A stretch of 64,000 nucleotides of DNA from the NCBI GenBank assembly GCA_947449255.1, contig CANFQX010000010.1:57329-121328 (forward strand), in the 5' to 3' direction. Both the position numbers and the translations under genes were made by a program. The stretch is from Pseudobdellovibrionaceae bacterium (lineage in GTDB: Bacteria; Bdellovibrionota; Bdellovibrionia; Bdellovibrionales; Bdellovibrionaceae). Within the stretch, counting starts at the first letter, position 1, and each line of letters begins with the position of its first letter. The notes below the pieces were generated by a model. The model did not search any database, was not told the DNA's origin, and saw only the letters and a list, made by a program, of their open reading frames with translations. Below, in pieces: positions 1 to 9,898 of the stretch.

Positions 1-144
1 GGTCCACAGACGATCCGGGTTTTTCATTAAACCAATAACAAAGGTCAATAGACCGATCGCAACCAAAACCAAACTCAAGGTTTTAAGTTTTACTGGGGTC
101 TCAAATTTAGATACATGTAGGTCAACGTGATTGTGATCAGCCAT
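1..144 (-). CDS. actF: Alternative complex III membrane subunit ActF, N-terminal part (cut by window edge)
   Basis: The reading frame opens at an ATG at 144 and runs off the left edge, giving 48 residues. It starts with a His/Asp-rich cytoplasmic tail (MADHNH) and a hydrophobic segment begins around residue 25. It lies 8 bases downstream of actE on the same strand, in the position where alternative complex III clusters encode ActF, a membrane protein with many helices. The assignment rests mainly on gene order, because too little protein is visible for a family call. In the complex, ActF is a membrane partner of ActC. Confidence 0.6.
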   Translation of the reverse strand, partial: MADHNHVDLHVSKFETPVKLKTLSLVLVAIGLLTFVIGLMKNPDRLWT

Positions 145-152
145 ATCAATTC

Positions 153-758
153 CTATTTTCCATCACGCTTCTGTAAGAAGCGAATGTAGTTAACAACCTG
201 CCAACGATGTTTTGGTTGAATGTGGGAAGCATAAGGCCCCATCACTCCTTGGCCCATAACAATAACATGATAAAGTTGACCATCTGGCCAACCTTTAATT
301 TTGTCAGACAAAAGTGATGGTGGTTTTAATGCCATCTTACTAGCTACAGGCGCTTGCGCAGCAACCCCGCCCTCACCCTTATCACCATGGCAAACAGCGC
401 AATTTGTTGTGTAGTATTTTTGACCTACAAGAAGAGTCTCTTGATCAAAATCTGCAGCCATTGGATTTTTTAAATTCTTAGCCGCAGCATCAACATCCAC
501 GCCATATTTGTAGGGCGCAAAGCCCACGGGAACTGTGTGCTCTGGAGGGACTCTCATGCCACTATGATGAGGTGAGTTCTCATCGTACTCCTGAGCCTTT
601 ATTGCCGGAGACTCCATCATATCTTGTATGACTTCAATATTAGGTTTATTGCCGCGAGGTCCGCAGTCAGCCAGCACCAGCATTGCAAAACCTGCTACTA
701 AAACCGCTGCGACACTTTTTGCACTACTATATTTTGAGATCTTCACAAGGCTTCTCAT
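153..758 (-). CDS. actE: Alternative complex III monohaem cytochrome c subunit ActE
   Basis: This is a 201-residue exported c-type cytochrome. Residues 10-31 are a hydrophobic export signal ending at Cys32. The residue before that Cys is Asp, which is unusual for a lipobox, so lipid attachment is possible but not certain. A single CxxCH haem site lies at residues 120-124 (CAVCH), and a GxGxMG stretch near residue 170-174 supplies a likely Met axial ligand. In alternative complex III, ActE is a periplasmic monohaem subunit that helps pass electrons from quinol to the acceptor, often a cytochrome oxidase. It lies between actD and actF in a tight operon. Confidence 0.88.
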   Translation of the reverse strand: MRSLVKISKYSSAKSVAAVLVAGFAMLVLADCGPRGNKPNIEVIQDMMESPAIKAQEYDENSPHHSGMRVPPEHTVPVGFAPYKYGVDVDAAAKNLKNPMAADFDQETLLVGQKYYTTNCAVCHGDKGEGGVAAQAPVASKMALKPPSLLSDKIKGWPDGQLYHVIVMGQGVMGPYASHIQPKHRWQVVNYIRFLQKRDGK

Positions 759-760
759 TA

Positions 761-1285
761 TTAGTACTCCGTCTTTTTCACTTCGAGAGCGCCAAGCTCT
801 TTGAACATTTTCTCAATTTTTGATTCGTCATAACCAACATCATTGTAGGGAATGAAAATGGCGAACTTGTGGCAACTCAAATCAGGATCAATAATCGGAG
901 GATCAATTTTAGGCATTTTGCATGCATAAAACAAAGCTCCTACTGAAGAAAGTGCTGCAAACAAGATGGTCAATTCAAAAATAATGGGAATAAATGCAGG
1001 CAATGAAAAGAAAGGCTTACCACCTACATTCACAGCCCAATCCACTGCCGAAGTCCAATAAGTCAAAGCCAAGCCAGACAATAAGCCAATAAGACCTGCA
1101 ATGAAAGTGACGTAAGGAATCCAGGATCTGGTGATTCCACAAGCTTCTTCCATTCCATGAACGGCATATGGCGAAATGGCCTCAAATTTTGTAAATCCAG
1201 TTTCACGAGTTTTTCTTGCAGCCTTAAGAATCAAAGACTCTTTATCCCAAATACCCGCAATACCTTTTGTATATTGAGTTGCCAT
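761..1285 (-). CDS. actD: Alternative complex III subunit ActD (DUF3341 family)
   Basis: The 174-residue protein has two central transmembrane helices (about residues 58-75 and 100-122) and a soluble C-terminal domain, the layout of the DUF3341/ActD family. ActD is a small integral membrane subunit of alternative complex III with no cofactor. Its ATG overlaps the stop of actC by one base (TAATG), which indicates translational coupling. It is recognised by family-like sequence (for example the VGYDESKI stretch near the C-terminus) and by its fixed place between actC and actE. Confidence 0.85.
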   Translation of the reverse strand: MATQYTKGIAGIWDKESLILKAARKTRETGFTKFEAISPYAVHGMEEACGITRSWIPYVTFIAGLIGLLSGLALTYWTSAVDWAVNVGGKPFFSLPAFIPIIFELTILFAALSSVGALFYACKMPKIDPPIIDPDLSCHKFAIFIPYNDVGYDESKIEKMFKELGALEVKKTEY

Positions 1286-2646
1286 TAGTGGTGCCCTCCT
1301 TCATCTTCGTAACCCACATTTAATACGGGCTTCACTTCTGCAATTGAAATTGCAGGGAACAAGCGCAAGTAAAGTAAGAACAATGTCAGGAACATCCCGA
1401 AGGATCCGACCAAAACACCAGTATCAAACCATGACCACTGGTACATACCCCAATTGGCTGGCAAGAAGTCTCTATGCAAAGAAGTCACTGTGATCACGAA
1501 TCGCTCAAACCACATTCCGATGTTCACAAAAATAGACACAACAAACATCACTGGAATTGAACGGCGCATTTTCTTAAACCAGAAAACTTGCGGAGATAGC
1601 ACATTACAAGAAACCATCATCCAATAAGCCCATCCGTAAGGTCCAAAGGCACGATTGGCAAACACAAAACGTTCATAAGGATTGCCCGAGTACCAAGCAA
1701 TAAAGAACTCTGAAGCATAGGCATAACCGACAATCATACCTGTGGTCATAATGATCTTATTCATCACTTCCATATGATCCAAGGTCACATAGTCTTTAAA
1801 TTCTTTGAATCCAATTCGAACCAAAGTCATCAAAGTCACAACCATCGCAAAACCAGAGAAAATAGCTCCAGCCACAAAGTAAGGAGGGAAGATCGTTGTA
1901 TGCCAACCCGGCAAGTTAGAAACTGCGAAGTCGAAAGAAACGATCGTATGAACCGAAAGAACTAGTGGAGTCGAAAGACCTGCCAACAAAAGATATAGCA
2001 TCTCATAGTGGCTCCAATTTTTTGCAGTTCCTCTCCAACCCAAAGACAAAATTCCATAAACTGTTTTGCGAATTTTATTTTTTGCGCGATCTTTAATAGT
2101 TGCAAAATCCGGCACCAATCCTATGTACCAAAAAACCATGGAAACCGTGGCATAAGTAGAAACCGCAAAAACGTCCCACAACAACGGAGAACGGAAGTTC
2201 ACCCACAAAGGTCCCCGTTGATTTGGATACGGAAACAACCAATAATCAAGCCAAGGTCGTCCCGTGTGAAGCAATGGAAACAATCCAGCCGTCATAACGG
2301 CAAAAACAGTCATGGCCTCAGCCGTTCTTGCTACGGACGTTCTCCACTTTTGGCGGAATAAGAAAAGCACTGCAGAAATCAAAGTTCCCGCATGGCCGAT
2401 ACCAATCCAAAAGACGAAGGTCACAATCATTGTTCCCCAGAAAACTGGATGAGTCACGCCTAGCAATCCAATACCAATTCCAACGACCGCGCCTAAAATG
2501 CAAATATAAAACAACAACAGTGTCTTCGCACCAAGGAATAGGGCTACCCATCCTTTAGATGGAAATCGTTCCACCGGAGCGCAGATGTCGTCCGTCACAT
2601 CTTTCAAAGTCTTATTTCCAAGGACTAATGGACTACGCTTAATCAT
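1285..2646 (-). CDS. actC: Alternative complex III quinol-binding membrane subunit ActC (NrfD/PsrC family)
   Basis: The 453-residue polytopic protein has about ten hydrophobic helices and belongs to the NrfD/PsrC family. In alternative complex III, ActC binds menaquinol or ubiquinol on the periplasmic side and sits beneath the iron-sulfur subunit ActB. Family-typical elements are visible, such as HTGRPW near residue 126 and [11 protein letters not shown] near residue 230. Its ATG overlaps the actB stop (ATGA), so the two are translationally coupled. Length and order match known Act clusters. Confidence 0.92.
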   Translation of the reverse strand: MIKRSPLVLGNKTLKDVTDDICAPVERFPSKGWVALFLGAKTLLLFYICILGAVVGIGIGLLGVTHPVFWGTMIVTFVFWIGIGHAGTLISAVLFLFRQKWRTSVARTAEAMTVFAVMTAGLFPLLHTGRPWLDYWLFPYPNQRGPLWVNFRSPLLWDVFAVSTYATVSMVFWYIGLVPDFATIKDRAKNKIRKTVYGILSLGWRGTAKNWSHYEMLYLLLAGLSTPLVLSVHTIVSFDFAVSNLPGWHTTIFPPYFVAGAIFSGFAMVVTLMTLVRIGFKEFKDYVTLDHMEVMNKIIMTTGMIVGYAYASEFFIAWYSGNPYERFVFANRAFGPYGWAYWMMVSCNVLSPQVFWFKKMRRSIPVMFVVSIFVNIGMWFERFVITVTSLHRDFLPANWGMYQWSWFDTGVLVGSFGMFLTLFLLYLRLFPAISIAEVKPVLNVGYEDEGGHH

Positions 2647-5600
2647 GAGTGTTCACCTTGTTTTGCAGTTCCATGGCCATTTTGACCACCAACATTTTCT
2701 TTATCATTGTTGCGAATTTTTGATAAATACCGAACAGCAGGCTTTGCATGCCACTCTTCAAGAAGAGCATAGCCACGATCTTCTGTTTTGAAAATTTTTG
2801 CCACGGCACTGTTTGGATCGTTGACATCACCAAAGGTGATCCCACCGGCAGGACAAGCCGTTTGACAAGCTGTTTTGACATCGCCGTCTTTAAGTTGACG
2901 CTTATCATTTCGAGCAGTTGTTTTAGCATCTTGGATTCTTTGTACACAGAAAGTACATTTCTCCATAACTCCACGAACTCGCACGCCCACAGAAGGGTTT
3001 AGTGCCATGTTCATTGGTTTTTCAATGAGCTTTGCATAATTAAACCAGTTGAAGCGACGAACTTTATACGGGCAGTTATTTGCGCAATAACGAGTTCCAA
3101 CGCAACGGTTGTAAACCATGTCATTCAAACCCTCGTCCGAATGAACTGTTGCCAAAACAGGACAGACAGTTTCACAAGGAGCATTGTCACAATGTTGACA
3201 CATAACGGGCTGGAATACGGCCTGTGCATCTGCTGGATCACCCGTGTAATAACGGTCAATACGCAACCAATGCATAATACGACCTTCAAGAACATACTTC
3301 TTACCGATAACTGAAATATTATTTTCAGATTGGCAGGCAATCACACAAGCTGAGCAACCTGTGCAAGAGTGAAGATCCACAGCCATACCCCATTTGTGTC
3401 CGGAGTATTCATGACCTGACCAAATAGACCAAATCTCGTGCTTCTTAATTCCTGATTTTGAATTTTTATTGTAATCTTTTAAAGTGGCTTCCGCGACGAT
3501 TTGTCGGCCTTCCATAGAGAAATGACCAGACGTTGTCGCCAAAGGATAAGACTTTGCAAGCTTAGTGATGGTTGCTGACATCCCAGAGGCTACAAGCTTT
3601 CCTTCATTAGAAACTGACATCAATGCAAAAGCATTTTGTCCGACATTATTTCCAACTTTACCAGCTTTGGTACGGCCGTAACCCACGGACACTGCCAAAA
3701 CTTCGTCATGAAGACCTGGCTGAACATAGACAGGCAACTCCATTTTCTTTTTACCAACCAAGAGCTCAACAACAGAGCCTTGTTTGAGGTGAAGTTTTTC
3801 AGCAGTTGCTATAGAGACAGACACATAGTTGTCCCAAGTTACTTTTGTAATTGGGTCTGGCAACTCATGCAACCACGGCACGTTAGCCAAGGATCCATCA
3901 CCCATTTGAGAAGTCGAATGTAAAACCAACTCAAAGCCTTCTGTCGCCTTAGCAGGTTTGATCGCCGTGAAAGCATCGACTTTAAATGAGCGAGACGTAT
4001 TCGACGCTTTAGAAACGTCACCGACATAACCTTTTTGAAGAGCCTGTTGCCAGAAATCTTCAAAATCTGTGCCTTTGGCCATTTTCGGATGAATGTCAGA
4101 CTTCCAATAAACACGCAAGTAATCATAAAAGGATTCATAATCACGAAGTCTTGCTGGACCCGCTTTTCCCAAGAATCCCCAAGTCATCAATGACAACTGG
4201 AAAGACCTGGTGTCATACATAGGGCGGATGGCAGGCTGACAAATGGTGTAGACTCCATTGGCCAACTCAAGATCATTCCATGATTCAAGGAAATGATTGT
4301 CTGGGATCAAATAATCAGCATGGCTGCCTGTTTCATCAACGCGATCACCTGAGTAAAGGACCATTTTAACTTTTCGAATTGCTTCTTCAAAACCCATTTC
4401 TGCAGGCAATACAAAAGAGGGATTCAAGCGATGGATAATCAAAGTTTTCACTTTGCCATCATTCATATCTTTGATCAGACTAGTCATCGCCTGATAAGAA
4501 CCTTTCAAAGCTGAATTTCCACCTTTTGAATCAATGGTTTTTCCATCATTTTCCAAAACAGTATTTAAAAAATTCACAGCAATTTGAAGTTCTTTAGTTG
4601 ATTCAGTCATGGCAGCAAGGCCGCCGGCTACGACTAAAGACTCACCTTTATTAGCCCAAAGATCTGCTGCAACTTTTGCAAACAATTCTGGTTCAATATT
4701 TAGTTTTTTTGCAACGCCAGCAAAAGGCGCAAGTGCCGCTTTTACATTTGCGTTTGATGCATAAGAAGACAAACCCTTGCTGATGATGATTTCATGAAGA
4801 AGCCCCATCACCACATCAAGCTGTTGAGAAGGTTTAATTTTAATGCGTATATCAGCATTACCACCCGTTAAAGAGTAGTTTGAATCAAATGAAACTAATC
4901 GGTTCATCTTTTTGATGTCTTTGCGCCCTTGCGCAAATTGATTTGTAAATGCCGTAGGACTGATCCATGTGCCTAAGAAATCTGCATCAATAGAGACAAT
5001 CATTTGAGCTTTATCAAAGCGAAATGCTGGAACTAATTCTTCACCATAGGAAGCTTTTTGCCCTTGAGACACATCTTCATTTGAAAGTGCTTCCCATGTC
5101 ACGTGCTTCGCTTTAAAGCCCTCAGCAAAATCAGACACAAGTGCGCGAGTTGCCGGTGACGCTAGAGCCCCCGTCAACACAACAACATCACCCTTAGAGA
5201 GTTGTTCAACAACTTTCTTATCAAGGTCTTCCCATTTGATTTCAACCAACTGGCTGTTGCTTTTCTTTTCGTTGAATAAATTGTGCTTAGGCCCTTGTGC
5301 GCGCTCTGGATCATAGAGATTTAATAGAGCAGCTTGTGAACGAATATTCAATCCACTCACGCTGAAAGGATGACCGGGATTGGCTTCGATTTTAATTGGC
5401 CGACCTTCTCTTGTTTTTACAAGAACAGCCAAACCATCTGAACCGTCAAAATAGGCTGAGGTGTAATAATTTGCCACACCAAGAGTCACCTCTTCAGGCA
5501 TTTTATTATACGGTACAATTTTTTGCACTGGACGACGAACACAACTTGCCGTCGCCATTGCCAATGATGCGCCCATCAGCTTCAAGAACTCCCGACGAGC

Positions 5601-5783
5601 AAAACCGTCTTCGCCGTCACCTTCACGCAGTGGAGATGACAAAAATTCTGTCTGTGCTTTTTTAGCAAACTCAGGATCGTTGTTTAATTGTTCCAACGTT
5701 TCCCAATATTTGGTGTCGTGCTCGATTTGAGGACGAAGCGCTTTTTTCATTTCTAAATCATGATCATGATGTATTTCAGACAT
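2643..5783 (-). CDS. actB: Alternative complex III iron-sulfur / molybdopterin-oxidoreductase-like subunit ActB
   Basis: ActB is a natural fusion of a molybdopterin-oxidoreductase-like domain with a ferredoxin-type domain, and carries the iron-sulfur chain of the complex. The start chosen is the ATG at 5783 (1046 residues), preceded by GGAAGG; an ATG at 5813 would overlap actA. A Tat-like RREFLK motif at about residue 63 is followed by a hydrophobic stretch, implying folded export. The C-terminal third holds four cysteine clusters, beginning [23 protein letters not shown] and CTFC, enough for the expected three 4Fe-4S and one 3Fe-4S centres. ActB homologues lack molybdenum, so the N-terminal domain is probably structural. 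Confidence 0.92.
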   Translation of the reverse strand: MSEIHHDHDLEMKKALRPQIEHDTKYWETLEQLNNDPEFAKKAQTEFLSSPLREGDGEDGFARREFLKLMGASLAMATASCVRRPVQKIVPYNKMPEEVTLGVANYYTSAYFDGSDGLAVLVKTREGRPIKIEANPGHPFSVSGLNIRSQAALLNLYDPERAQGPKHNLFNEKKSNSQLVEIKWEDLDKKVVEQLSKGDVVVLTGALASPATRALVSDFAEGFKAKHVTWEALSNEDVSQGQKASYGEELVPAFRFDKAQMIVSIDADFLGTWISPTAFTNQFAQGRKDIKKMNRLVSFDSNYSLTGGNADIRIKIKPSQQLDVVMGLLHEIIISKGLSSYASNANVKAALAPFAGVAKKLNIEPELFAKVAADLWANKGESLVVAGGLAAMTESTKELQIAVNFLNTVLENDGKTIDSKGGNSALKGSYQAMTSLIKDMNDGKVKTLIIHRLNPSFVLPAEMGFEEAIRKVKMVLYSGDRVDETGSHADYLIPDNHFLESWNDLELANGVYTICQPAIRPMYDTRSFQLSLMTWGFLGKAGPARLRDYESFYDYLRVYWKSDIHPKMAKGTDFEDFWQQALQKGYVGDVSKASNTSRSFKVDAFTAIKPAKATEGFELVLHSTSQMGDGSLANVPWLHELPDPITKVTWDNYVSVSIATAEKLHLKQGSVVELLVGKKKMELPVYVQPGLHDEVLAVSVGYGRTKAGKVGNNVGQNAFALMSVSNEGKLVASGMSATITKLAKSYPLATTSGHFSMEGRQIVAEATLKDYNKNSKSGIKKHEIWSIWSGHEYSGHKWGMAVDLHSCTGCSACVIACQSENNISVIGKKYVLEGRIMHWLRIDRYYTGDPADAQAVFQPVMCQHCDNAPCETVCPVLATVHSDEGLNDMVYNRCVGTRYCANNCPYKVRRFNWFNYAKLIEKPMNMALNPSVGVRVRGVMEKCTFCVQRIQDAKTTARNDKRQLKDGDVKTACQTACPAGGITFGDVNDPNSAVAKIFKTEDRGYALLEEWHAKPAVRYLSKIRNNDKENVGGQNGHGTAKQGEHS

Positions 5784-5800
5784 AGTACCTTCCGAAATCC

Positions 5801-6361
5801 TTAGTAGTGGCAAGTTGAGCAGTTAATCGGGGCTTTATTCTCAGGCTGACGGTGGCAATTTACACACCATCCCATTGAAAGGTCAGAGAATTGCTCAACA
5901 CGGGTCATCTTTTCGATTGCGCCGTGGCAAGTTTGACAATTCACGCCCTTTGCAATGTGCGCATTGTGATTAAAGTGAACAAAATCAGGAAGCATATGCA
6001 CTCGAACCCATTCAACAGAACCACCGCTATCATAGGCTTCACGCAGTTTCTGAATATTTGGTTTATCTGTAGCCACTTGAAGATGGCAATTCATGCAAGT
6101 TGAAATTGCAGGAATATTTGAGTGCTTAGATCTTTCCACTTGGTTGTGGCAGTACTGACATTGAATTTTATTGGTTCCAACGTGCAGTGAATGGTCAAAT
6201 GGAATAGGCTGCTCTGGCGCATAACCTTTATTGTATCCCCAACCTGGTTGAAATTTACAACCGGGAAGAAAAACAAGGAGAGTTGAAAGCAAGAGCGAAC
6301 TTAGTTTTAAATTAAGTTTTAAGCTCCGAAGTAGCTGAAAAAGAATAAATTCCCGATGCAT
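5801..6361 (-). CDS. actA: Alternative complex III pentahaem cytochrome c subunit ActA
   Basis: The 186-residue protein has a hydrophobic N-terminus ending in a lipobox-like LPGC at Cys35, so it is probably a periplasmic lipoprotein. Five CxxCH haem sites can be read: CQYCH, CMNCH, CQTCH, CVNCH and CSTCH, the last almost at the C-terminus. Five haems match ActA of alternative complex III, which receives electrons from ActB. It is the first gene of the act operon, and a promoter should lie in 6362-6568. The start codon is uncertain within a few residues. Confidence 0.9.
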   Translation of the reverse strand: MHREFILFQLLRSLKLNLKLSSLLLSTLLVFLPGCKFQPGWGYNKGYAPEQPIPFDHSLHVGTNKIQCQYCHNQVERSKHSNIPAISTCMNCHLQVATDKPNIQKLREAYDSGGSVEWVRVHMLPDFVHFNHNAHIAKGVNCQTCHGAIEKMTRVEQFSDLSMGWCVNCHRQPENKAPINCSTCHY

Positions 6362-6505
6362 AATAATCCCTTTGCCAAACCATCACTCTAAACACGAGAG
6401 CGATTGGGGCCAACAATGCTGTCTAATTTTATTTGGCCTATTTAATGACTTTAAATAGCCGTTGTCCATATTCTTTTTGAAAGCTTATTGAAAAAATTTA
6501 AGAAA

Positions 6506-6546
6506 TAGCGCTGAAAAAATATGCAGATTTTATTTTTTCAGCGCTA
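6506..6546. repeat. Perfect 15-bp inverted repeat between ccsA and actA
   Basis: TAGCGCTGAAAAAAT at 6506-6520 and its exact complement at 6532-6546 flank an 11-base spacer. It lies 23 bases past the ccsA stop on the minus strand and about 145 bases before actA. It may terminate resB-ccsA transcripts, although the T-run after it on the minus strand is weak (ATTTCTT). It may instead be an operator in front of the act operon. A second imperfect hairpin (GGCCTATTTAA with TTTAAATAGCC) lies at about 6434-6460. Confidence 0.75.
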
Positions 6547-6568
6547 AAAAGAAAGCTTAACTTGAACG

Positions 6569-8302
6569 TTAAGTCTTAAGATTCTTCTGCTGTCCTCGTC
6601 TGAGAATAGTGACATATAGTAGCATCAAAAAGTGGATCAAAATAAAGGCTCCCACATACTCCACGCCACCGGCTCCAAATCCATATGAATGAAGCCCTGC
6701 GCCAAGGACAAAGTTCACTCCATACCAAGCCATGATCACCAATGAGAAACTTATAATTCCAGTGGCCACCATTCCAAAACTTTTGATCATTCCAGCAAAG
6801 CGAGCATGAAGCACAGCAAGATAGCCCAACAGAGCGATCAAGGCCCAAGTTTCCTTAGGGTCCCATCCCCAGAAACGACCCCACGAGTAGTCGGCCCAAA
6901 TACCACCTAAAATAATACCCGGCGCCAGGAATGCGACCCCAATTTGCATGGCTCGATAAATGCCCATAACAATTGTGCGAATTTTTTCGTGGTTTTTAGC
7001 TTCACCTCGGAAATAATAAAACAAACCTAAATCTGCTAATCCAAAAGCCAAGAAAAATGCGGCATAACTGATAGTGATTGTCATAACATGGATGGTTAGC
7101 CAGTAATTACTGCGCAGTACTGGCTCTAAAGGTTGCAATGTGGGATCTAAAATTGCAGGCGCAAAGTCTGCAATAACCAAAGCAAATAAGCTCACCAGTG
7201 TTCCAGAAAATAAAAAGATTCTCAACTTATAAATCATCTCCAAGACGGTGGAGAATAAGATCACACCCCAAGAAACCCAAATAACTGTTTCATACATATT
7301 GGTTACAGGGGCTCTTCCCATAATGAACATGCGAAGGACGAAACCATAGGTATGCAATGCAAAACCAAGTGCCAAAAATATCCAGGCAGGCTTCATCAGG
7401 ATTTCTTTACTTAATATCCAAACAAGTAAAATCATGGTCGCTGCTAAAAAATAGAACATATAGGCCCAGCGAAACGGATGGAAATAATTGTAATGCACTT
7501 CCATTCCGATTTTCGTGTCATGGCTATAGGCCTCTGGATTGATGGCACGGGCGGCATCTTCAAAACCTAAGACTGCTGTATCCAAAGCTTGACCTGCAGA
7601 TTCTAAGCTTGACCCATCCCCGACTTTGGCAACTTCACCGATGTAGACAATGAAAGCTTTGGCGATATCCCTAAATTTGGCTTGATACTCTGTTGGCATT
7701 TCTGCAATGGAGACCCATGCATTGCCATCTTTGGGCGGCAAAACCTTAAGCATTTTTCCTGAAGCAATCTCTTGAAACATAAAAAACTGATTTTCTAAGC
7801 GCTGAATGGCTTGAAAATAAGGATTTAATTTTTCTTTAGTTTGGCGTCTTGCATCGAGCTCTTCTCTAAGCAATCGAAAACCATCTGTGTTAAAAAGTTC
7901 TCCTCCAGAAAAATATCTTTGTTCTTGCGGCAGATTCAAAGCTGTCAAAATCTGATGATTTCTGACCTCAAAAATCTTTTTATCAACCCAAGATTGAGGC
8001 GACAACATCCAAGTCAATACAATTTCAGAAGCATCACGGCTTTCATATTTTTGTTTGCCATAAATGACTTCCAACATCTCTTTTGAAAAAGAATCATAGG
8101 GCTTAATTCTTCCACCATCTTGAACAGGCAGCGATTTCAGCGCCTCTCCTGATTTTGAAAATGCGGACAGCGATGTCAAGAAACTGACAGTCATCAGAGA
8201 CATCAAGATAAACTTCCGACTGACCTGCCAAGCCAATGACAGCCCTGACGGTTGCTTTTTAAATAACGGTGGCCTTTGGGTTTGTCGACTCAGCGCCTTC
8301 AT
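6569..8302 (-). CDS. ccsA: Cytochrome c biogenesis protein CcsA (system II haem handling)
   Basis: The C-terminal half is a multi-helix membrane domain carrying the WWD haem-handling signature (WGRFWGWDPKETW). With ResB this family exports haem and attaches it to apocytochromes c in the periplasm. At 577 residues it is much longer than a minimal CcsA of roughly 300. Residues 1-285 form an extra region with a signal-like helix near 30-48 and a soluble stretch (LPVQDGGRIKPYDSF and onward) before the first core helix. The ATG overlaps the resB stop (ATGA), so the pair is coupled. Its neighbours encode five- and one-haem cytochromes that need this activity. Confidence 0.88.
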   Translation of the reverse strand: MKALSRQTQRPPLFKKQPSGLSLAWQVSRKFILMSLMTVSFLTSLSAFSKSGEALKSLPVQDGGRIKPYDSFSKEMLEVIYGKQKYESRDASEIVLTWMLSPQSWVDKKIFEVRNHQILTALNLPQEQRYFSGGELFNTDGFRLLREELDARRQTKEKLNPYFQAIQRLENQFFMFQEIASGKMLKVLPPKDGNAWVSIAEMPTEYQAKFRDIAKAFIVYIGEVAKVGDGSSLESAGQALDTAVLGFEDAARAINPEAYSHDTKIGMEVHYNYFHPFRWAYMFYFLAATMILLVWILSKEILMKPAWIFLALGFALHTYGFVLRMFIMGRAPVTNMYETVIWVSWGVILFSTVLEMIYKLRIFLFSGTLVSLFALVIADFAPAILDPTLQPLEPVLRSNYWLTIHVMTITISYAAFFLAFGLADLGLFYYFRGEAKNHEKIRTIVMGIYRAMQIGVAFLAPGIILGGIWADYSWGRFWGWDPKETWALIALLGYLAVLHARFAGMIKSFGMVATGIISFSLVIMAWYGVNFVLGAGLHSYGFGAGGVEYVGAFILIHFLMLLYVTILRRGQQKNLKT

Positions 8303-9732
8303 TTTTTTGCTCCATCATTATCCATGGCCTTTGGGGCCATTTTTTTTGCAATTTTAAAATCCAATTGTTTAAACCACATCAACAAAACTATTCCACAACA
8401 CACAATGAGTGATCCCAGGTATTTAAAGAATCGCCCCGGGTCTGCATTCACCGAAAAAATGGAGGCCACAGGCTGTCCATTTTCCTCTTGAAAACTGGCC
8501 TGATAAACGGTCAGTCCCTTAAATTTTAAGGGCTCATTCATTGAAATGAGCTGTTCGCCAACGCCTGGAACCTCAATCACACTTTTATAGGCCATGGCTC
8601 GCATGGTTCCCTGGTAGCGATCAATCTGAAATGATTTTAACTTCACAGGAAATCCAATATCAATTCGTCGATTTCCATAGGTCAAAAGGTAGGCTGCATT
8701 GTTGCTAAATAGTTTCACCATATCGTTCAACAAGACCCAGTGATCCTTCCCTTCAAAAACTATTTTTACCGCCGATGTGGTCAATGGCGTTGGATGATCC
8801 ATATCTTGCAAATCCCAATCTTCGACAGCCGATTTTAGGAATCGCAAAACTCGAAACTCCATGGGCATTTTAAATCCAGGGTCAAAGACTTCGCCTTCTT
8901 TTAAAAATCCTTTTTTGCCGGGCGCTTCGGACTCTTTATAAAAGACAATATATTTAAGCCCCTCTTTTTCGGGACTCAGATAAATTTCATTTTTTAACTT
9001 TCCCTTTTCCGGCAAAGGACCCAAATGAATTTGGGCTGGACCAAAATCATGTGTCGCTAAAGTCTGTGCCTTCGTTTGCACCAACCATTCAATGACATTG
9101 ACCCGGCGATTTTGGATTTGAAATCGCAAGCCGGCGCCGCCTTTTCCCGCTTCGTCTTGAATCACCCTTCGTGAAGGCAGAACATATTTTTTATAGTCCA
9201 CGACCTTAATGGGCTCCCCAGCTGCTGGAACATCAAATGTTTTCGCTGCAGAAGGTGGGTGACTAAAGAAATCGACTTCTTTTTCAAAAATTTTTGTGTA
9301 TCGATCCCCATCAAAGGACGAATAAACCACTAAATCAATTTCTGAACTTTGGACGTAGGCGCTGGATTCGCCGATAGGCACTCTCATTGTGGCATCAAGA
9401 CCGAACTTCATTGTTAAAAATGCGCCAAACAATAAGACAATAATTCCCACATGAGCCATAACAAAAGAAGCATGACGTTTTTTCCACGGCCAGCGATCAA
9501 CCATCACGGCCACTAAATTTGCAATCAGCAACCCCATAATGGAGTACATCATCCAGGTGTCATAGACCATTTTCCTAGCGGCAAAGGAATCATATTTTGC
9601 CTCAACAAAAGTCCCTGCTGCCGTAATCACAGCCAGTGACAGGATAATAAAAACTGCAAGTTTCAAGGAAGCCAATGGTTTATTGAATTTTTTTAGAATC
9701 GCGGTTTTTTTTTGCACAATCGGGGTCGTCAA
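8299..9732 (-). CDS. resB: ResB/Ccs1-family cytochrome c biogenesis protein
   Basis: The 477-residue protein has the ResB layout: hydrophobic helices near residues 20-40, 63-80 and 92-110, a large periplasmic domain, and a last helix near 438-458. ResB/Ccs1 works with CcsA in system II haem ligation and binds apocytochrome and haem. The likely start is TTG at 9732, because GAGGA lies 8 bases upstream and no better ATG precedes the first helix. It is transcribed with ccsA. No separate thioredoxin-like ResA is nearby. Confidence 0.85.
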   Translation of the reverse strand: MTTPIVQKKTAILKKFNKPLASLKLAVFIILSLAVITAAGTFVEAKYDSFAARKMVYDTWMMYSIMGLLIANLVAVMVDRWPWKKRHASFVMAHVGIIVLLFGAFLTMKFGLDATMRVPIGESSAYVQSSEIDLVVYSSFDGDRYTKIFEKEVDFFSHPPSAAKTFDVPAAGEPIKVVDYKKYVLPSRRVIQDEAGKGGAGLRFQIQNRRVNVIEWLVQTKAQTLATHDFGPAQIHLGPLPEKGKLKNEIYLSPEKEGLKYIVFYKESEAPGKKGFLKEGEVFDPGFKMPMEFRVLRFLKSAVEDWDLQDMDHPTPLTTSAVKIVFEGKDHWVLLNDMVKLFSNNAAYLLTYGNRRIDIGFPVKLKSFQIDRYQGTMRAMAYKSVIEVPGVGEQLISMNEPLKFKGLTVYQASFQEENGQPVASIFSVNADPGRFFKYLGSLIVCCGIVLLMWFKQLDFKIAKKMAPKAMDNDGAKK

Positions 9733-9898
9733 AACAGTTTCCTCTTCTCAAAGATAGAGTTTATTGACTTCTGAATATTGGAAGCCAATGGATTGCTCAG
9801 CATATTGATCACGCTCATTGAATAAATTAGTTTGAATCCTTAGACTATTGTATTTATTTAACAAACTAAAAAATGCACTGCAGCGCAAGGTCAACAGC

